This document shows, piece by piece, positions 17,514 through 26,440 of a DNA stretch of 64,000 nucleotides; positions within the stretch are counted from its first letter, which is position 1, and each line of letters starts with the position of its first letter. The position numbers and the translations under genes are program-made. The stretch is from Prevotella melaninogenica. Its GTDB lineage: Bacteria > Bacteroidota > Bacteroidia > Bacteroidales > Bacteroidaceae. Where the stretch lies: NCBI RefSeq assembly GCF_018127965.1, contig NZ_CP072350.1, forward strand, positions 558,001 through 622,000, in the 5' to 3' direction. A model generated the notes under the pieces. It was given only the letters and a program-made list of their open reading frames with translations. It was not told where the DNA came from and ran no database searches.

Positions 17514-19190
17514 TTAATCAACGCAATATGCCCTTCCCAGAAAATCGGGGAACAAGTCTGTTTCATAATACTTATGAGCCAATATACGCATAAACTCAAA
17601 TCCTGCGACATCTGTTCTATATGCTATCGATCTGTATTTTTTCGAATAATTCTCATGAAATTCATCAAGAGTATCGGGAAGTTTTATATCAGTCTGAACT
17701 GCCATTTCATCATAGAGTCGACGGTCAAAAAGTGTCTGTTCAATATCGAATTCGTCCGTAATGGGAAATGCAATCTGCAAATTAACACTAGACTCCTCAA
17801 CAATTTTTTTTAACGGTGTATAAAGCTGTGGTATATTCAAATAAGCAATTAGTTCAAATATCACTGTAATCAAAAGCGATGATTCGCAGCAATAGTCGTC
17901 ATCCTTTGTATAAAGGCTCCTCGCTAAAGCCAATCGATTCCCCGTCATTTCCGGCCATATTTTTTTATCTTGATATCTTTTGGTCATGTTTATAACTACA
18001 TCCATCAGATATTTTCCGAGGAAATGTACAGCTTCTTCATTACCTTTAGATCGGTCATAAATGTATAAGAATACCATTTGAATAGGAATAGAATGCGTGT
18101 CCAATAATGGCATTGTACAAGCGGTGTTCTTTTCTATGACTAATCTCAATGTATCAAGCCTGTTCCTGATTTCTTTCTGTGTCGGACGACCTATTGACTC
18201 TGTCAAGAAAAAGAAATATGTTAAATCCTCCAAGAAATCAAAGCATCTGAGCGGATAGAATATATATTCTGTATCCGAAGATTCAAATCCATACATACTC
18301 TTGTTGAGTCTTGCTACAGACAAAATCTTATTAACATACTCTTCATAAATCTGCACCTGTAGTAATACCAAACTATAAAAGTGCTTGATAATTGTTGTTT
18401 TTTTCTCTTTCTTTCCTTTAAGAATCCAAGCCCATGTTTTCACTAAAATGGTATCTATACAGAATTTGGCAGGTAATAGGTTATTACAGTCTTTTGAATA
18501 GAAATAAACCATAGAGGCTATTAACCGCAGTGTAGCAAACAGATTGATTACCGCCCTCTTGCTCTCCTTCTTTTTTCTGTCAATCTTCTTGATTTGCAAA
18601 TCTACCAAAGAAACAATATTCTTGAAATTGTCTCCCTCACTATCCAACAAAACAAGAACCTTTTTAAACAACCTGTAACTCTCCTCGTCTGTCAGGAGGG
18701 TTTCATCAAATAAATACTCTGAGAAGAGTATTGTCAACTTGTCTAAATCCCATCTATCAAAACTCCCTTCCGGGAAATTCTCTTCGACATAATCATTAAG
18801 GGTAAGGAGCGCATTCGCTTCTGCATAACCATTATGTACAAAGACATATTTCCTTGGACATTTTGATAAACCTGAAATGGAAGCGTCTCGGTACTTCGTA
18901 TTCTTAGATGCATTTAATGACTCTATTATGCCATCTCTTGCAGCTAGAGTTCTATCGGTAATATCTTTAGCACTGAACCCCTTAAGTTCAAAAAGAAAAA
19001 GTGTGTCCACCCCGTCAACATTCTTAGCAGCTACCACATCTCTACCATATTGGGATTGGCCTTTAGACTGTTTTGGAGTTAACAAAACCCTATAGCCCAT
19101 CTGCTTCAAGAGCAGTGGGAAAATATAGTCTAACTCATTGTCCTCTTTTAGAGTGGCTATATATTGCTTAATTATTTCCTGTTTTAACAT
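17514..19190 (-). CDS. PD-(D/E)XK nuclease-like protein
   Basis: A 558-residue protein. The first 120 residues look like a restriction-endonuclease fold: a helix, LLKQMGYRVLLTPKQSKGQ, then QYGRDVVAAK (Asp51) and TLFLFELKGF (Glu68, Lys70), giving the D...ExK arrangement. The remaining roughly 430 residues are mostly helical with no motif I recognise (for example LFATLRLIASMVYFYS and CFDFLEDLTYFFFLTES) and may sense or scaffold. The start overlaps the end of the upstream gene by 23 bp, so the two are probably translationally coupled. The nuclease assignment rests on motif spacing only and would need a structure prediction. Confidence 0.65.
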   Translation of the reverse strand: MLKQEIIKQYIATLKEDNELDYIFPLLLKQMGYRVLLTPKQSKGQSQYGRDVVAAKNVDGVDTLFLFELKGFSAKDITDRTLAARDGIIESLNASKNTKYRDASISGLSKCPRKYVFVHNGYAEANALLTLNDYVEENFPEGSFDRWDLDKLTILFSEYLFDETLLTDEESYRLFKKVLVLLDSEGDNFKNIVSLVDLQIKKIDRKKKESKRAVINLFATLRLIASMVYFYSKDCNNLLPAKFCIDTILVKTWAWILKGKKEKKTTIIKHFYSLVLLQVQIYEEYVNKILSVARLNKSMYGFESSDTEYIFYPLRCFDFLEDLTYFFFLTESIGRPTQKEIRNRLDTLRLVIEKNTACTMPLLDTHSIPIQMVFLYIYDRSKGNEEAVHFLGKYLMDVVINMTKRYQDKKIWPEMTGNRLALARSLYTKDDDYCCESSLLITVIFELIAYLNIPQLYTPLKKIVEESSVNLQIAFPITDEFDIEQTLFDRRLYDEMAVQTDIKLPDTLDEFHENYSKKYRSIAYRTDVAGFEFMRILAHKYYETDLFPDFLGRAYCVD

Positions 19191-20874
19191 CCCAATCTTC
19201 GATAACTCTATTTATCCAGTCCTCCTGTTCCATCGGTGTCATGGATTGCACCATCTGTCTCGAAGGCATTGAAAACTTAATGTGCGCCAAATGATGTACC
19301 ACTCCATTCTCATCACGCCAACCACCGCCTCTTGCAAGAACAACATTCTTTGCAATATCTTTCAAAATGCTTTTGTGTCCTTTTTCAGCTTCCCTCATCT
19401 GTTCTTGCATGTGTACCTTCTGCAATCGTATTGTTTCTTGAAACTCAGACATCTGGCTATATCTGGGTGACAATTCTTTCATGCGATGTCTCTTTTCCAG
19501 CGCATCAGCCCTCCGCTCATAATACTGCTTAATGACATCTACATACTTACTTTCCAGTTTCAGTCTATTCAAAGCATTAATTACATGCCCCATATAGTCA
19601 TCCAAATATGGTCCCAATTGCCCCATAAGTATATTTCTCACACGCTCAGATTTACTGTCAATGAGAGGAAGTAGTTTGGGCAAGCGAGTCTCTGGATTCC
19701 CATAGTCCTGAAGCATACTAATAACAAACAAGCATTGATATTCTTCAGGCAAATCTCTCTGCGCATCAAAACTCGATGACTCCAAGTGAAAATTGTCCCA
19801 AAGCTTTCGCCCCGCTATACGGTACATGCCCTTTGGGTACATCACAAATGACAATACCATGTTCTGAAAATAATCATTGTGTTCATGCAAACTCCTAAGA
19901 CATCCTTCCATTCTTAATACATCGGTAGGTTGAAGGTTCTCAGCTATACAGACAAAAATCTTAGTTAGCAACTCAGGGTCTTTTACATGAATCCCAATAG
20001 AACTATCTATTGCGTCGAGTGAGACCTCTTTCTTCTCTCCTCTTAGACCTTTTATCAATACCAAAACGCACTCCTCTTCAAATGCAGTCACTTCCTGCTC
20101 CATGAACATCCAATTGCACAAAGGAGTGACATAGGGTGTCGTATCACCATTTATCAAATCAAGGATAACCTCTTCGCATTTACCCTTTCTTTTTTCATCT
20201 AGCTTACCGCGTATAGTGAGGAAGAATGTCATTGCTGCGGTTGAAGTAAACAGAGGAAGATTTATCGCTGTATCTAAAGCCTTGTTCACTTCATTTTGCT
20301 TCAATGAATTCGTTTTTACAAAGGCCTGTGCAAAATACTCCTTATTATCCTCGGGCGGGTATTCAGCATAATAGCGTTCGAAATTATTCGCCATCAGACC
20401 AGCCATAATGCTCACTCGATATTGCGGTAATAAGGACATTAAAGTAACAGCTTCATTGTAATATGCATTACCATATATTTGTGTAGCCCAACTCATCAGT
20501 CCGTCAATACTATCCTCCTTTCCTTCAAAAGATTTTATCACCCGCACCATAACATCAGGTTGCCATCCAGCTATGCCAGCAATAAGATGGAACGACCATG
20601 CCCATCTCCAAACATGATCTTTCTCAGTAAAGACAATACCGCCGTCGTTCTTTACTGCTATAAAAGCCAAAGACACAGCAAAATAATAGCCTGCGCCATC
20701 ATGACCCAAACCTAATGGTTTGATGATTTCCTCATGCTTGGCCCAGTATGATGGTGTCTCGCTGAACTCAAACTCACCAACATCTGCTTTTTCATTCAAG
20801 AAATAAACGATCTTGGTGAGTTCCTCTGGAGAGTTCGGTATTATATTACGTCCGTTGAACATTACTTCTTTCAT
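19168..20874 (-). CDS. Helical protein of unknown function, SIR2 cluster
   Basis: I do not recognise this 568-residue protein. No signal peptide, membrane segment or nucleotide-binding motif is visible. The N-terminal 150 residues contain an aromatic region (GHDGAGYYFAVSLAFIAVK, HVWRWAWSFHLIAGIAGW). The middle is a run of amphipathic helices suggesting HEAT-like repeats (ERVRNILMGQLGPYLDDYM). Residues about 475-515 are charged and coiled-coil-like (QMSEFQETIRLQKVHMQEQM), then a short GGGWRDENGVVHHLAHIKF tail. It overlaps the upstream gene by 4 bp (ATGA) and the downstream nuclease-like gene by 23 bp, which ties it firmly to the cluster. A scaffold or recognition role is a guess. Confidence 0.55.
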   Translation of the reverse strand: MKEVMFNGRNIIPNSPEELTKIVYFLNEKADVGEFEFSETPSYWAKHEEIIKPLGLGHDGAGYYFAVSLAFIAVKNDGGIVFTEKDHVWRWAWSFHLIAGIAGWQPDVMVRVIKSFEGKEDSIDGLMSWATQIYGNAYYNEAVTLMSLLPQYRVSIMAGLMANNFERYYAEYPPEDNKEYFAQAFVKTNSLKQNEVNKALDTAINLPLFTSTAAMTFFLTIRGKLDEKRKGKCEEVILDLINGDTTPYVTPLCNWMFMEQEVTAFEEECVLVLIKGLRGEKKEVSLDAIDSSIGIHVKDPELLTKIFVCIAENLQPTDVLRMEGCLRSLHEHNDYFQNMVLSFVMYPKGMYRIAGRKLWDNFHLESSSFDAQRDLPEEYQCLFVISMLQDYGNPETRLPKLLPLIDSKSERVRNILMGQLGPYLDDYMGHVINALNRLKLESKYVDVIKQYYERRADALEKRHRMKELSPRYSQMSEFQETIRLQKVHMQEQMREAEKGHKSILKDIAKNVVLARGGGWRDENGVVHHLAHIKFSMPSRQMVQSMTPMEQEDWINRVIEDWDVKTGNN

Positions 20875-23000
20875 TTAGCAACTTCCTCTTCCTCAATGAT
20901 ATTCGTTACTTTATCCAACTCATATTTATTTCCACTATAATCACACATCACCTTCAGCAGACATGTATTTCCATAATCCTTTGGAGCATATACTTTTATT
21001 GTCTGCACAAGTTGAACATTATAAGGCGGTTTAATATTATCAATATTACTATATAGATGGTTATTCGCATCAATCTCTGTATAGCCACCTCCTGTAAAAG
21101 CAGTCTCAACAATTTCCATAAAGGGGAGTTCAGATTCTCGCAAAATCCATAAGCTGTTGGAAAAACTTGTCATTCCAAGGCTCAAAATCTCATGTTCCTT
21201 ATATGAATGCTTATCTCCTTCAACAGATATCTTGTTTCTAAACTCATAAAGATCCAGTGCATTTCCTATATCAAAAATGACATATCCTTTTGGCAATTCA
21301 AGTCTGTCAATAGCGTCTAGCAGATCTTTTTGATTTATACTATAACTAAACGTACACGGCATCATTGAGAAAGCGGCTCTAAGATATTTGTTGATCATGT
21401 TGAAATTCAACTCATATACCAGCCCATCCCCGAAGTTACCCAATTTCTTCTTAGAACCTTTTGTGATATAGGGCTTTTCAATCCTATTTGTCACTCCAAT
21501 AGTTGTTGAATGTATATTATATAGAGTCTCGTTCATATTAGAATTTTCCTCCTTCTTCATTGGTATTGGACAATAACTATTTGTATTGCGCACAATCATT
21601 TCATCCCTAATTTCCTTCGCCTTATTCTCATCGACCTCGTCACGAGCCTCTATTTCAATTATTTTTTGTTTTAAAACATCAATGTATTCATCTAGTTTAC
21701 TCTTAACATCATTTACATCAGGAACATTTCCAAAACCAAATTCAGTTACCAGTCCATTATTATACCAACGCTCAACGTTTTTTTTCATCCACTCTACTCT
21801 ATTTATCATTCTTTCATTATTCTCAACATACTCTTCATCCACAACAGGTAAAATCAAGGGATCAGTATAATTGATATTATAATCGTTGTAGGTCCACAGC
21901 CTGATTATTAAAAGTGCCAAGTACTGATATGCATAACCTGCGATAGCATCATCCATTTTAGCTCCTTCTTCCAATCCCATGAACTGATACTTCTGATACA
22001 GCCCGAAAGGTTTTTCATTCAGCTCTGCTACAAACCAAACCATCTCGAATATTTTTCCTAATGTTCCAGGTATCAGTTCAAACTTTTCTGGCTGTGACTG
22101 GCTGAAATGCATGATATGGCTAAGCCATTCATATCGCTTGAAATAAACCAGTAACCCACCCATCATAACATGATAGCGATAGAAATCATTGAGGTTAGTG
22201 ACCCTCAAAGGGGTTCTTCCTCCCAATTGGTAGAATCTATAGTATTGGTCAGCATATGTCCAGTAATCTCTGAACCACCCAGTATTACCAGCCTTGGCAG
22301 CCCTGTTCACCATCTCCCATGTTTTTTGCTGAGTATTAGGTGACAAACCTTTATCTGAACTATGATTATACACTGCACTTACAAACCCAATATAGTTGTA
22401 TCTGTCATCAGTCAGAGTAGGGTCACCCACTCTCTTAGCGACTTTCGACAGAATGTCGTATAGCTCTGAAGAATACTCTACAGGCTTATCCTTCGGTGCC
22501 ACTTGTTGCTCTTCATAAAACAGCCCTACTATTTCTGACAAGCTATTAACATACAACATGAAATCATCCGTTTTAGCTGCAAATTTCGCTAAATCAAGTA
22601 GAGCATTTGCATCTTTTTTCTTTATATTTTTCTTAAGCATTCCATATAAATCCAGAGGAGAATAATAGGAAATAATTTGTTGAACAAGAAGGACCACATC
22701 AAGCATCAGTAAAAGAATAAGGCAAACAGCCACAGACACCACGTAATATTTCCACTGGGCACTCTCTACACATTCAAGTACGTATGCCAGTACGCCAACA
22801 CAGGCGATACATACTACTATCAAAACATTGAAAGCCTTGAACTGCCATCTTTTTCGCAAGTCAGTTGCAAGCACAGATGATGTGTATTTTTGGTCTATCC
22901 GTTCTATGGCTTGTAAGATGAGCGGATATGCCATACCAAACACTGCGGCAAAAACAGTAATGGTCAGCGTATATGTATGATATAGAAAATCGAATTTCAT
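20871..23000 (-). CDS. Membrane protein with large cytoplasmic region, SIR2 cluster
   Basis: A 709-residue protein with three predicted membrane helices near the N-terminus (about 9-31, 57-77 and 84-108), then about 600 soluble residues without further hydrophobic segments. The soluble part begins with helical PLDLYGMLKKNIKKKDANALLDLAKF and includes a lysine/glutamate-rich stretch near the middle. No known catalytic motif is seen. It overlaps the upstream HTH-membrane gene by 4 bp and the downstream 568-residue gene by 4 bp. Membrane anchoring next to nuclease-like and SIR2-like proteins could suggest a sensor or assembly platform, but the family is unknown to me. Confidence 0.55.
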   Translation of the reverse strand: MKFDFLYHTYTLTITVFAAVFGMAYPLILQAIERIDQKYTSSVLATDLRKRWQFKAFNVLIVVCIACVGVLAYVLECVESAQWKYYVVSVAVCLILLLMLDVVLLVQQIISYYSPLDLYGMLKKNIKKKDANALLDLAKFAAKTDDFMLYVNSLSEIVGLFYEEQQVAPKDKPVEYSSELYDILSKVAKRVGDPTLTDDRYNYIGFVSAVYNHSSDKGLSPNTQQKTWEMVNRAAKAGNTGWFRDYWTYADQYYRFYQLGGRTPLRVTNLNDFYRYHVMMGGLLVYFKRYEWLSHIMHFSQSQPEKFELIPGTLGKIFEMVWFVAELNEKPFGLYQKYQFMGLEEGAKMDDAIAGYAYQYLALLIIRLWTYNDYNINYTDPLILPVVDEEYVENNERMINRVEWMKKNVERWYNNGLVTEFGFGNVPDVNDVKSKLDEYIDVLKQKIIEIEARDEVDENKAKEIRDEMIVRNTNSYCPIPMKKEENSNMNETLYNIHSTTIGVTNRIEKPYITKGSKKKLGNFGDGLVYELNFNMINKYLRAAFSMMPCTFSYSINQKDLLDAIDRLELPKGYVIFDIGNALDLYEFRNKISVEGDKHSYKEHEILSLGMTSFSNSLWILRESELPFMEIVETAFTGGGYTEIDANNHLYSNIDNIKPPYNVQLVQTIKVYAPKDYGNTCLLKVMCDYSGNKYELDKVTNIIEEEEVAK

Positions 23001-23647
23001 CTAATCGTATCTTTTGAACAACGGTAACAACATGTGTTATTCGGTGTTATTACCTTTGTATTATCGTTTATTACTACTTTTTCCTCTTCCGTCTTTACAT
23101 ATTTTTTGTTCTTAATTATTGTTTTCCTTGTTCTATTGTTTACACTTCGATTATCGTTGTTGATGGTAATATTTGGGGTAATTTTTATCTCAAGTTCATT
23201 GTCAATCTTTTCCAAGGTCACACCCAATTTACCTATCTCCCCTTTCATTTCGTTATTGATAGTTATCAGCGAATCCATCTTGACTTCAGTAGAATACCGG
23301 CTCTCGTTTATCTCTGATTCAACTACCCTCTTATTACATTTTATGAAGAGAGTAAGGTATATTAATAATGGTAAACATCCTACCAACAACCAGCCATGCG
23401 CTTTGAGATTTTTGAAAGCGATGACACATGCTGTTTTAACTTTGGTGAAGATAGATGTCTTTTCTTCAGGTCTCTCTACATAGCTAATGAAGATGTTATT
23501 TACATCATCCTTATTTACCCAGTCTTGCAATAGAGCTGGTGACAGCCCATATTTCGCTGCTACTTCTTCAAGAGACAGGTCACCTTTCTTATATTCTTCA
23601 GCGACCTTTTTCTTGAACTCTTCTGTATATCTTGTTTTAGAAGCCAT
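22997..23647 (-). CDS. Transposase-type HTH fused to membrane and Asn-rich regions
   Basis: Residues 1-46 (RYTEEFKKKVAEEYKKGD.SLEEVAAKYGLSPALLQDWVNK) are a clear IS3/IS911-type helix-turn-helix, as in the first ORF of such elements, but no transposase follows. Instead there is one membrane helix (about 84-102), a helical stretch (about 118-152) that may be coiled coil, an Asn-rich basic stretch (PNITINNDNRSVNNRTRK), and a C-terminal cysteine group (TCCYRCSK). It is the first gene of the five-gene cluster and overlaps the next by 4 bp. It may be a membrane-tethered DNA-binding or recruited adaptor protein; the fusion is unusual and its role unknown. Confidence 0.6.
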   Translation of the reverse strand: MASKTRYTEEFKKKVAEEYKKGDLSLEEVAAKYGLSPALLQDWVNKDDVNNIFISYVERPEEKTSIFTKVKTACVIAFKNLKAHGWLLVGCLPLLIYLTLFIKCNKRVVESEINESRYSTEVKMDSLITINNEMKGEIGKLGVTLEKIDNELEIKITPNITINNDNRSVNNRTRKTIIKNKKYVKTEEEKVVINDNTKVITPNNTCCYRCSKDTIR

Positions 23648-23731
23648 ATCTTATATCTCATAAAAGTCTGTGGATCCGTTAATCTGTAATTCCGTAACTC
23701 CCACGAAGTGTGTTCCGTCCTTCTGCCGAAC

Positions 23732-24985
23732 TCACACCCCCATCAGCCACTTCCACACCGGTACCACGGACATTCCCTCTTCCGTGCCCTCCTCATCATA
23801 CGTAATCAGCAGGCACTTCCAGTCCTCGTGTATCTTGGCATACTTCACCAATGGCGACACTTCCCTATTGTAAGTGGTCTCATCCTTGATACTGTAAGAC
23901 ACTTGTATAGCAAACTTCTCGTCGGGTACAATGAAGTCTATCTCCTTCTCCGCATTCAGGTAAAACACATTCTTTTTGCCATACCGCCTACACAGTTCCA
24001 CCGCCACCATATTCTCCAGTAGCGATGTCTCTGAATTCATCAGGAACAGGTTCAGTAAACCGTTATCAACAAAGTAGTATTTCTTCTGCGTCTCCTTCTC
24101 CGTTAGCTTCCCAATCTCATTCTCCATGGGCAATATTAGCCAACTGTCAGCGGCATAATCCGCATAGTCTATCGTAGTAGGCACACTGATGGGCGACCCC
24201 GTTGCCACTATCACGTTCTTCAGCCTGTTATACGACAGTGGTTGCTTCACGCTTTCTGCCATTTTCTTGATCAAGATGTTCAGCACTCTGTCGTTTTTAA
24301 TGTTGTTTCGGGCACAGATGTCACCCAGGTAGATCTTCTGGTACAAGCTCGAAAGCATAGCCCTTTTATTCTTGAATGACAATATCTCTGGCAGACCGCC
24401 GTAATAGAAGTACTCATTCAGATGCCGCTTTACTTCGCTTCTCTGGATAGTGTCATACTCCCAATGCTCCCTCAGTTCTACCTGCTGCGCTGCCAGATAC
24501 TCTCTGAATGAATATGGGTACGCATCATAGATAAAGAACCGTCCGCCCAGCGTAGTTGCTACTTCCTTGCTCAACATCTTCGCATTGCTGCCCGTCACAT
24601 ATACCCTATATTTCGCATCAGTCAACCTACGCACGAACTTATCCCAATACGGAATGTTCTGCACCTCGTCCAAAAATACCACTGGCTTTTTACCATACAG
24701 TTCCAGATGGGCTTCCAGCAAACTTTTAAAGTCTTCCGGTTGGAATTCCGCCAGACGTTCATCTTCAAAGTCCACAAACAGAATTTCATCCCATCCCTTT
24801 CCTGCTGCCTGCAGTTGCCGCACGCGCTGATACAGCAGATACGACTTACCCGCATGTCTCACGCCAACTATCACATAATTGCCATTCTCTTCAAAGTCTG
24901 TGGGACGGTTCACAAGTACCGCCTCATCCACTTCGCGCTGCTTACTAATCAGGCACTGTTTGATGACATCTTTACTAATACCCAT
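23732..24985 (-). CDS. AAA_14 / DUF4143 ATPase
   Basis: A 417-residue protein of the widespread AAA_14-DUF4143 type. Walker A is GVRHAGKS (41-48) and Walker B PVVFLDEVQ (101-109); VYVTGSNAKMLSKEVATTLGGR gives the sensor-1 region, YPYSFREYL follows, and the C-terminal domain contains a nuclease-fold-like stretch KNVFYLNAEKEIDFIVPDEKF ending in IQVSYSI. The cellular role of this family is poorly known. It lies 84 bp upstream of the five-gene cluster on the same strand, so cotranscription is possible. Its base composition looks GC-richer than the cluster, and its 5' region is repeated elsewhere, so it may have arrived separately. Confidence 0.85.
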   Translation of the reverse strand: MGISKDVIKQCLISKQREVDEAVLVNRPTDFEENGNYVIVGVRHAGKSYLLYQRVRQLQAAGKGWDEILFVDFEDERLAEFQPEDFKSLLEAHLELYGKKPVVFLDEVQNIPYWDKFVRRLTDAKYRVYVTGSNAKMLSKEVATTLGGRFFIYDAYPYSFREYLAAQQVELREHWEYDTIQRSEVKRHLNEYFYYGGLPEILSFKNKRAMLSSLYQKIYLGDICARNNIKNDRVLNILIKKMAESVKQPLSYNRLKNVIVATGSPISVPTTIDYADYAADSWLILPMENEIGKLTEKETQKKYYFVDNGLLNLFLMNSETSLLENMVAVELCRRYGKKNVFYLNAEKEIDFIVPDEKFAIQVSYSIKDETTYNREVSPLVKYAKIHEDWKCLLITYDEEGTEEGMSVVPVWKWLMGV

Positions 24986-25141
24986 ATAAACTACATTTAA
25001 TAAAAAGTGTCTATTTTTATAAAGATTGGTTTACAAATTTACATATTTTCTATAAAACAAACTTAATAACCTCTGACTTTTTACGCTTTTTTATCATGAA
25101 TCATTATTTCTCATAACCTATATTTGTGCTAAGGTTTATTT
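24965..25141 (-). repeat. 177-bp sequence repeated inverted at 30713-30890
   Basis: Read on the minus strand, this segment (end of the 25129 gene, the spacer and the first codons of the AAA_14 gene) matches the plus strand at 30713-30890 nearly continuously; for example GGTTATGAGAAATAATGATT and GTCAGAGGTTATTAA occur in both. It includes the likely AAA_14 promoter: TAAATTTG on the minus strand at 25034-25041. Confidence 0.8.
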
Positions 25142-26418
25142 ATTGTATTTGGCATTGCCCTAAACACTTCTGTCAAATACGATACAATCCTTCTTCCACG
25201 TTGCCACTTTGAACTCTTGGAAGCCTCAAAATTCTTCTTCTCATACAAAATGAAAGAGTCAACCCTTTGGGCTGAATCGTACTTGTATTCCTTGTCAGCG
25301 AAAGAGCAAATGGCACGTAGGAATACCGCAAAGGATATGTCAGAACTAAGATGATTGGATCGGATGAGTGCCGCCTTGATGTAGGCTGTTTCATATTCGT
25401 GTTCCATATCATTTAGTGCAGCCATTATAGCCTCCTTCAATGCATGTTTGTCATCGGCAATGAGAATGTCATCAAGGCTCCGTTCTTCTTGCAGGATGGT
25501 TCTGCGGCCATGCTTACCTTGCGTATTGGCAAGGGTGGTTTTTATCGCTTGGCGCAACTTTGAATCTTCAACACCCTTGGACTGCTTGGTCCACTCTGTT
25601 TTCTTGTCGAGTCCCTTCGTGATACTGGTCTCAACAAGGCTTTCAACGATGGCTTTGACGCTTTCACGAATATACGAAGTCTGTTTGGTGCCAAGGCTAA
25701 CCTTGCTAAGTGCCATCGCACTTTTGGGCAGTCCATGGTCATAGCAGACATAGTACAACGTACACATCAATAAGGAATTGCTACCTGTCATTATCTGATT
25801 GCGAACTTTGATGAACATCTCTGGCAACGCTTGGATGGCAGAGAGCATGATTCTCTTTGATAGAGTAGCCATTTCATCGGCAGAATGTCCTTTGCCTAGA
25901 GTGAATACCGCCATCTGAATAAAGGAAGGCAATGAATCCCAAAACTCCTGAGTGGTCACGAAGGGGATGTAAATATGCTCGTCGTCTTTCTCGCTCTGGT
26001 CTTCGTCTGCTATACTGAATTCCCTAATCAAGAACTGCTCTCCTCGCTCTGTAGTTTGCGCATGGTTGGCATCACTCTTTTTACCTATAGTTTCCGTATA
26101 TACACCGAAGCACAAATAGCCTTTCAGCTCCATCAGTTCATCGACAACACGAGTGGCGGCAGCTGCTTTTTCGTCGGCAGACAAGACAACTTCCGAATTG
26201 GAAGCGAACAACTTCTGGCATTCGATAAGCACGGAGGCTGGCACAAAGCCAACAGCCATCTTGAAAATACGTTCAAGACAACTGAAGCCGTTGCGCTCCA
26301 CCTTCATCATATCCAGGGAGAAGCGCGAGTATTCTTCTGTATGCTCCTGCTTCCACGAATACACACGTTCCATGGCTTCTCTCATGGCATTCTTCTGGGA
26401 ATTCTCAAAAGGTCTCAT
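25129..26418 (-). CDS. Conserved island protein of unknown function
   Basis: A 429-residue protein that I cannot assign to a named family. It is soluble, with no signal peptide or membrane helix. Notable segments are VTTQEFWDSLPSFIQMAVFTL, ADEMATLSKRIMLSAIQALP, a lysine-rich central part (KGLDKKTEWTKQSKGVEDSK) and a helical C-terminus. The gene begins 22 bp after the recombinase frame ends, on the same strand, so it is probably cotranscribed with it; such proteins accompany integrases in mobile elements. A fragment of a second copy is at 15926-16106. Confidence 0.6.
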   Translation of the reverse strand: MRPFENSQKNAMREAMERVYSWKQEHTEEYSRFSLDMMKVERNGFSCLERIFKMAVGFVPASVLIECQKLFASNSEVVLSADEKAAAATRVVDELMELKGYLCFGVYTETIGKKSDANHAQTTERGEQFLIREFSIADEDQSEKDDEHIYIPFVTTQEFWDSLPSFIQMAVFTLGKGHSADEMATLSKRIMLSAIQALPEMFIKVRNQIMTGSNSLLMCTLYYVCYDHGLPKSAMALSKVSLGTKQTSYIRESVKAIVESLVETSITKGLDKKTEWTKQSKGVEDSKLRQAIKTTLANTQGKHGRRTILQEERSLDDILIADDKHALKEAIMAALNDMEHEYETAYIKAALIRSNHLSSDISFAVFLRAICSFADKEYKYDSAQRVDSFILYEKKNFEASKSSKWQRGRRIVSYLTEVFRAMPNTINKP

Positions 26419-26440
26419 ATCCGTTCTTCTTTGCTATGTT

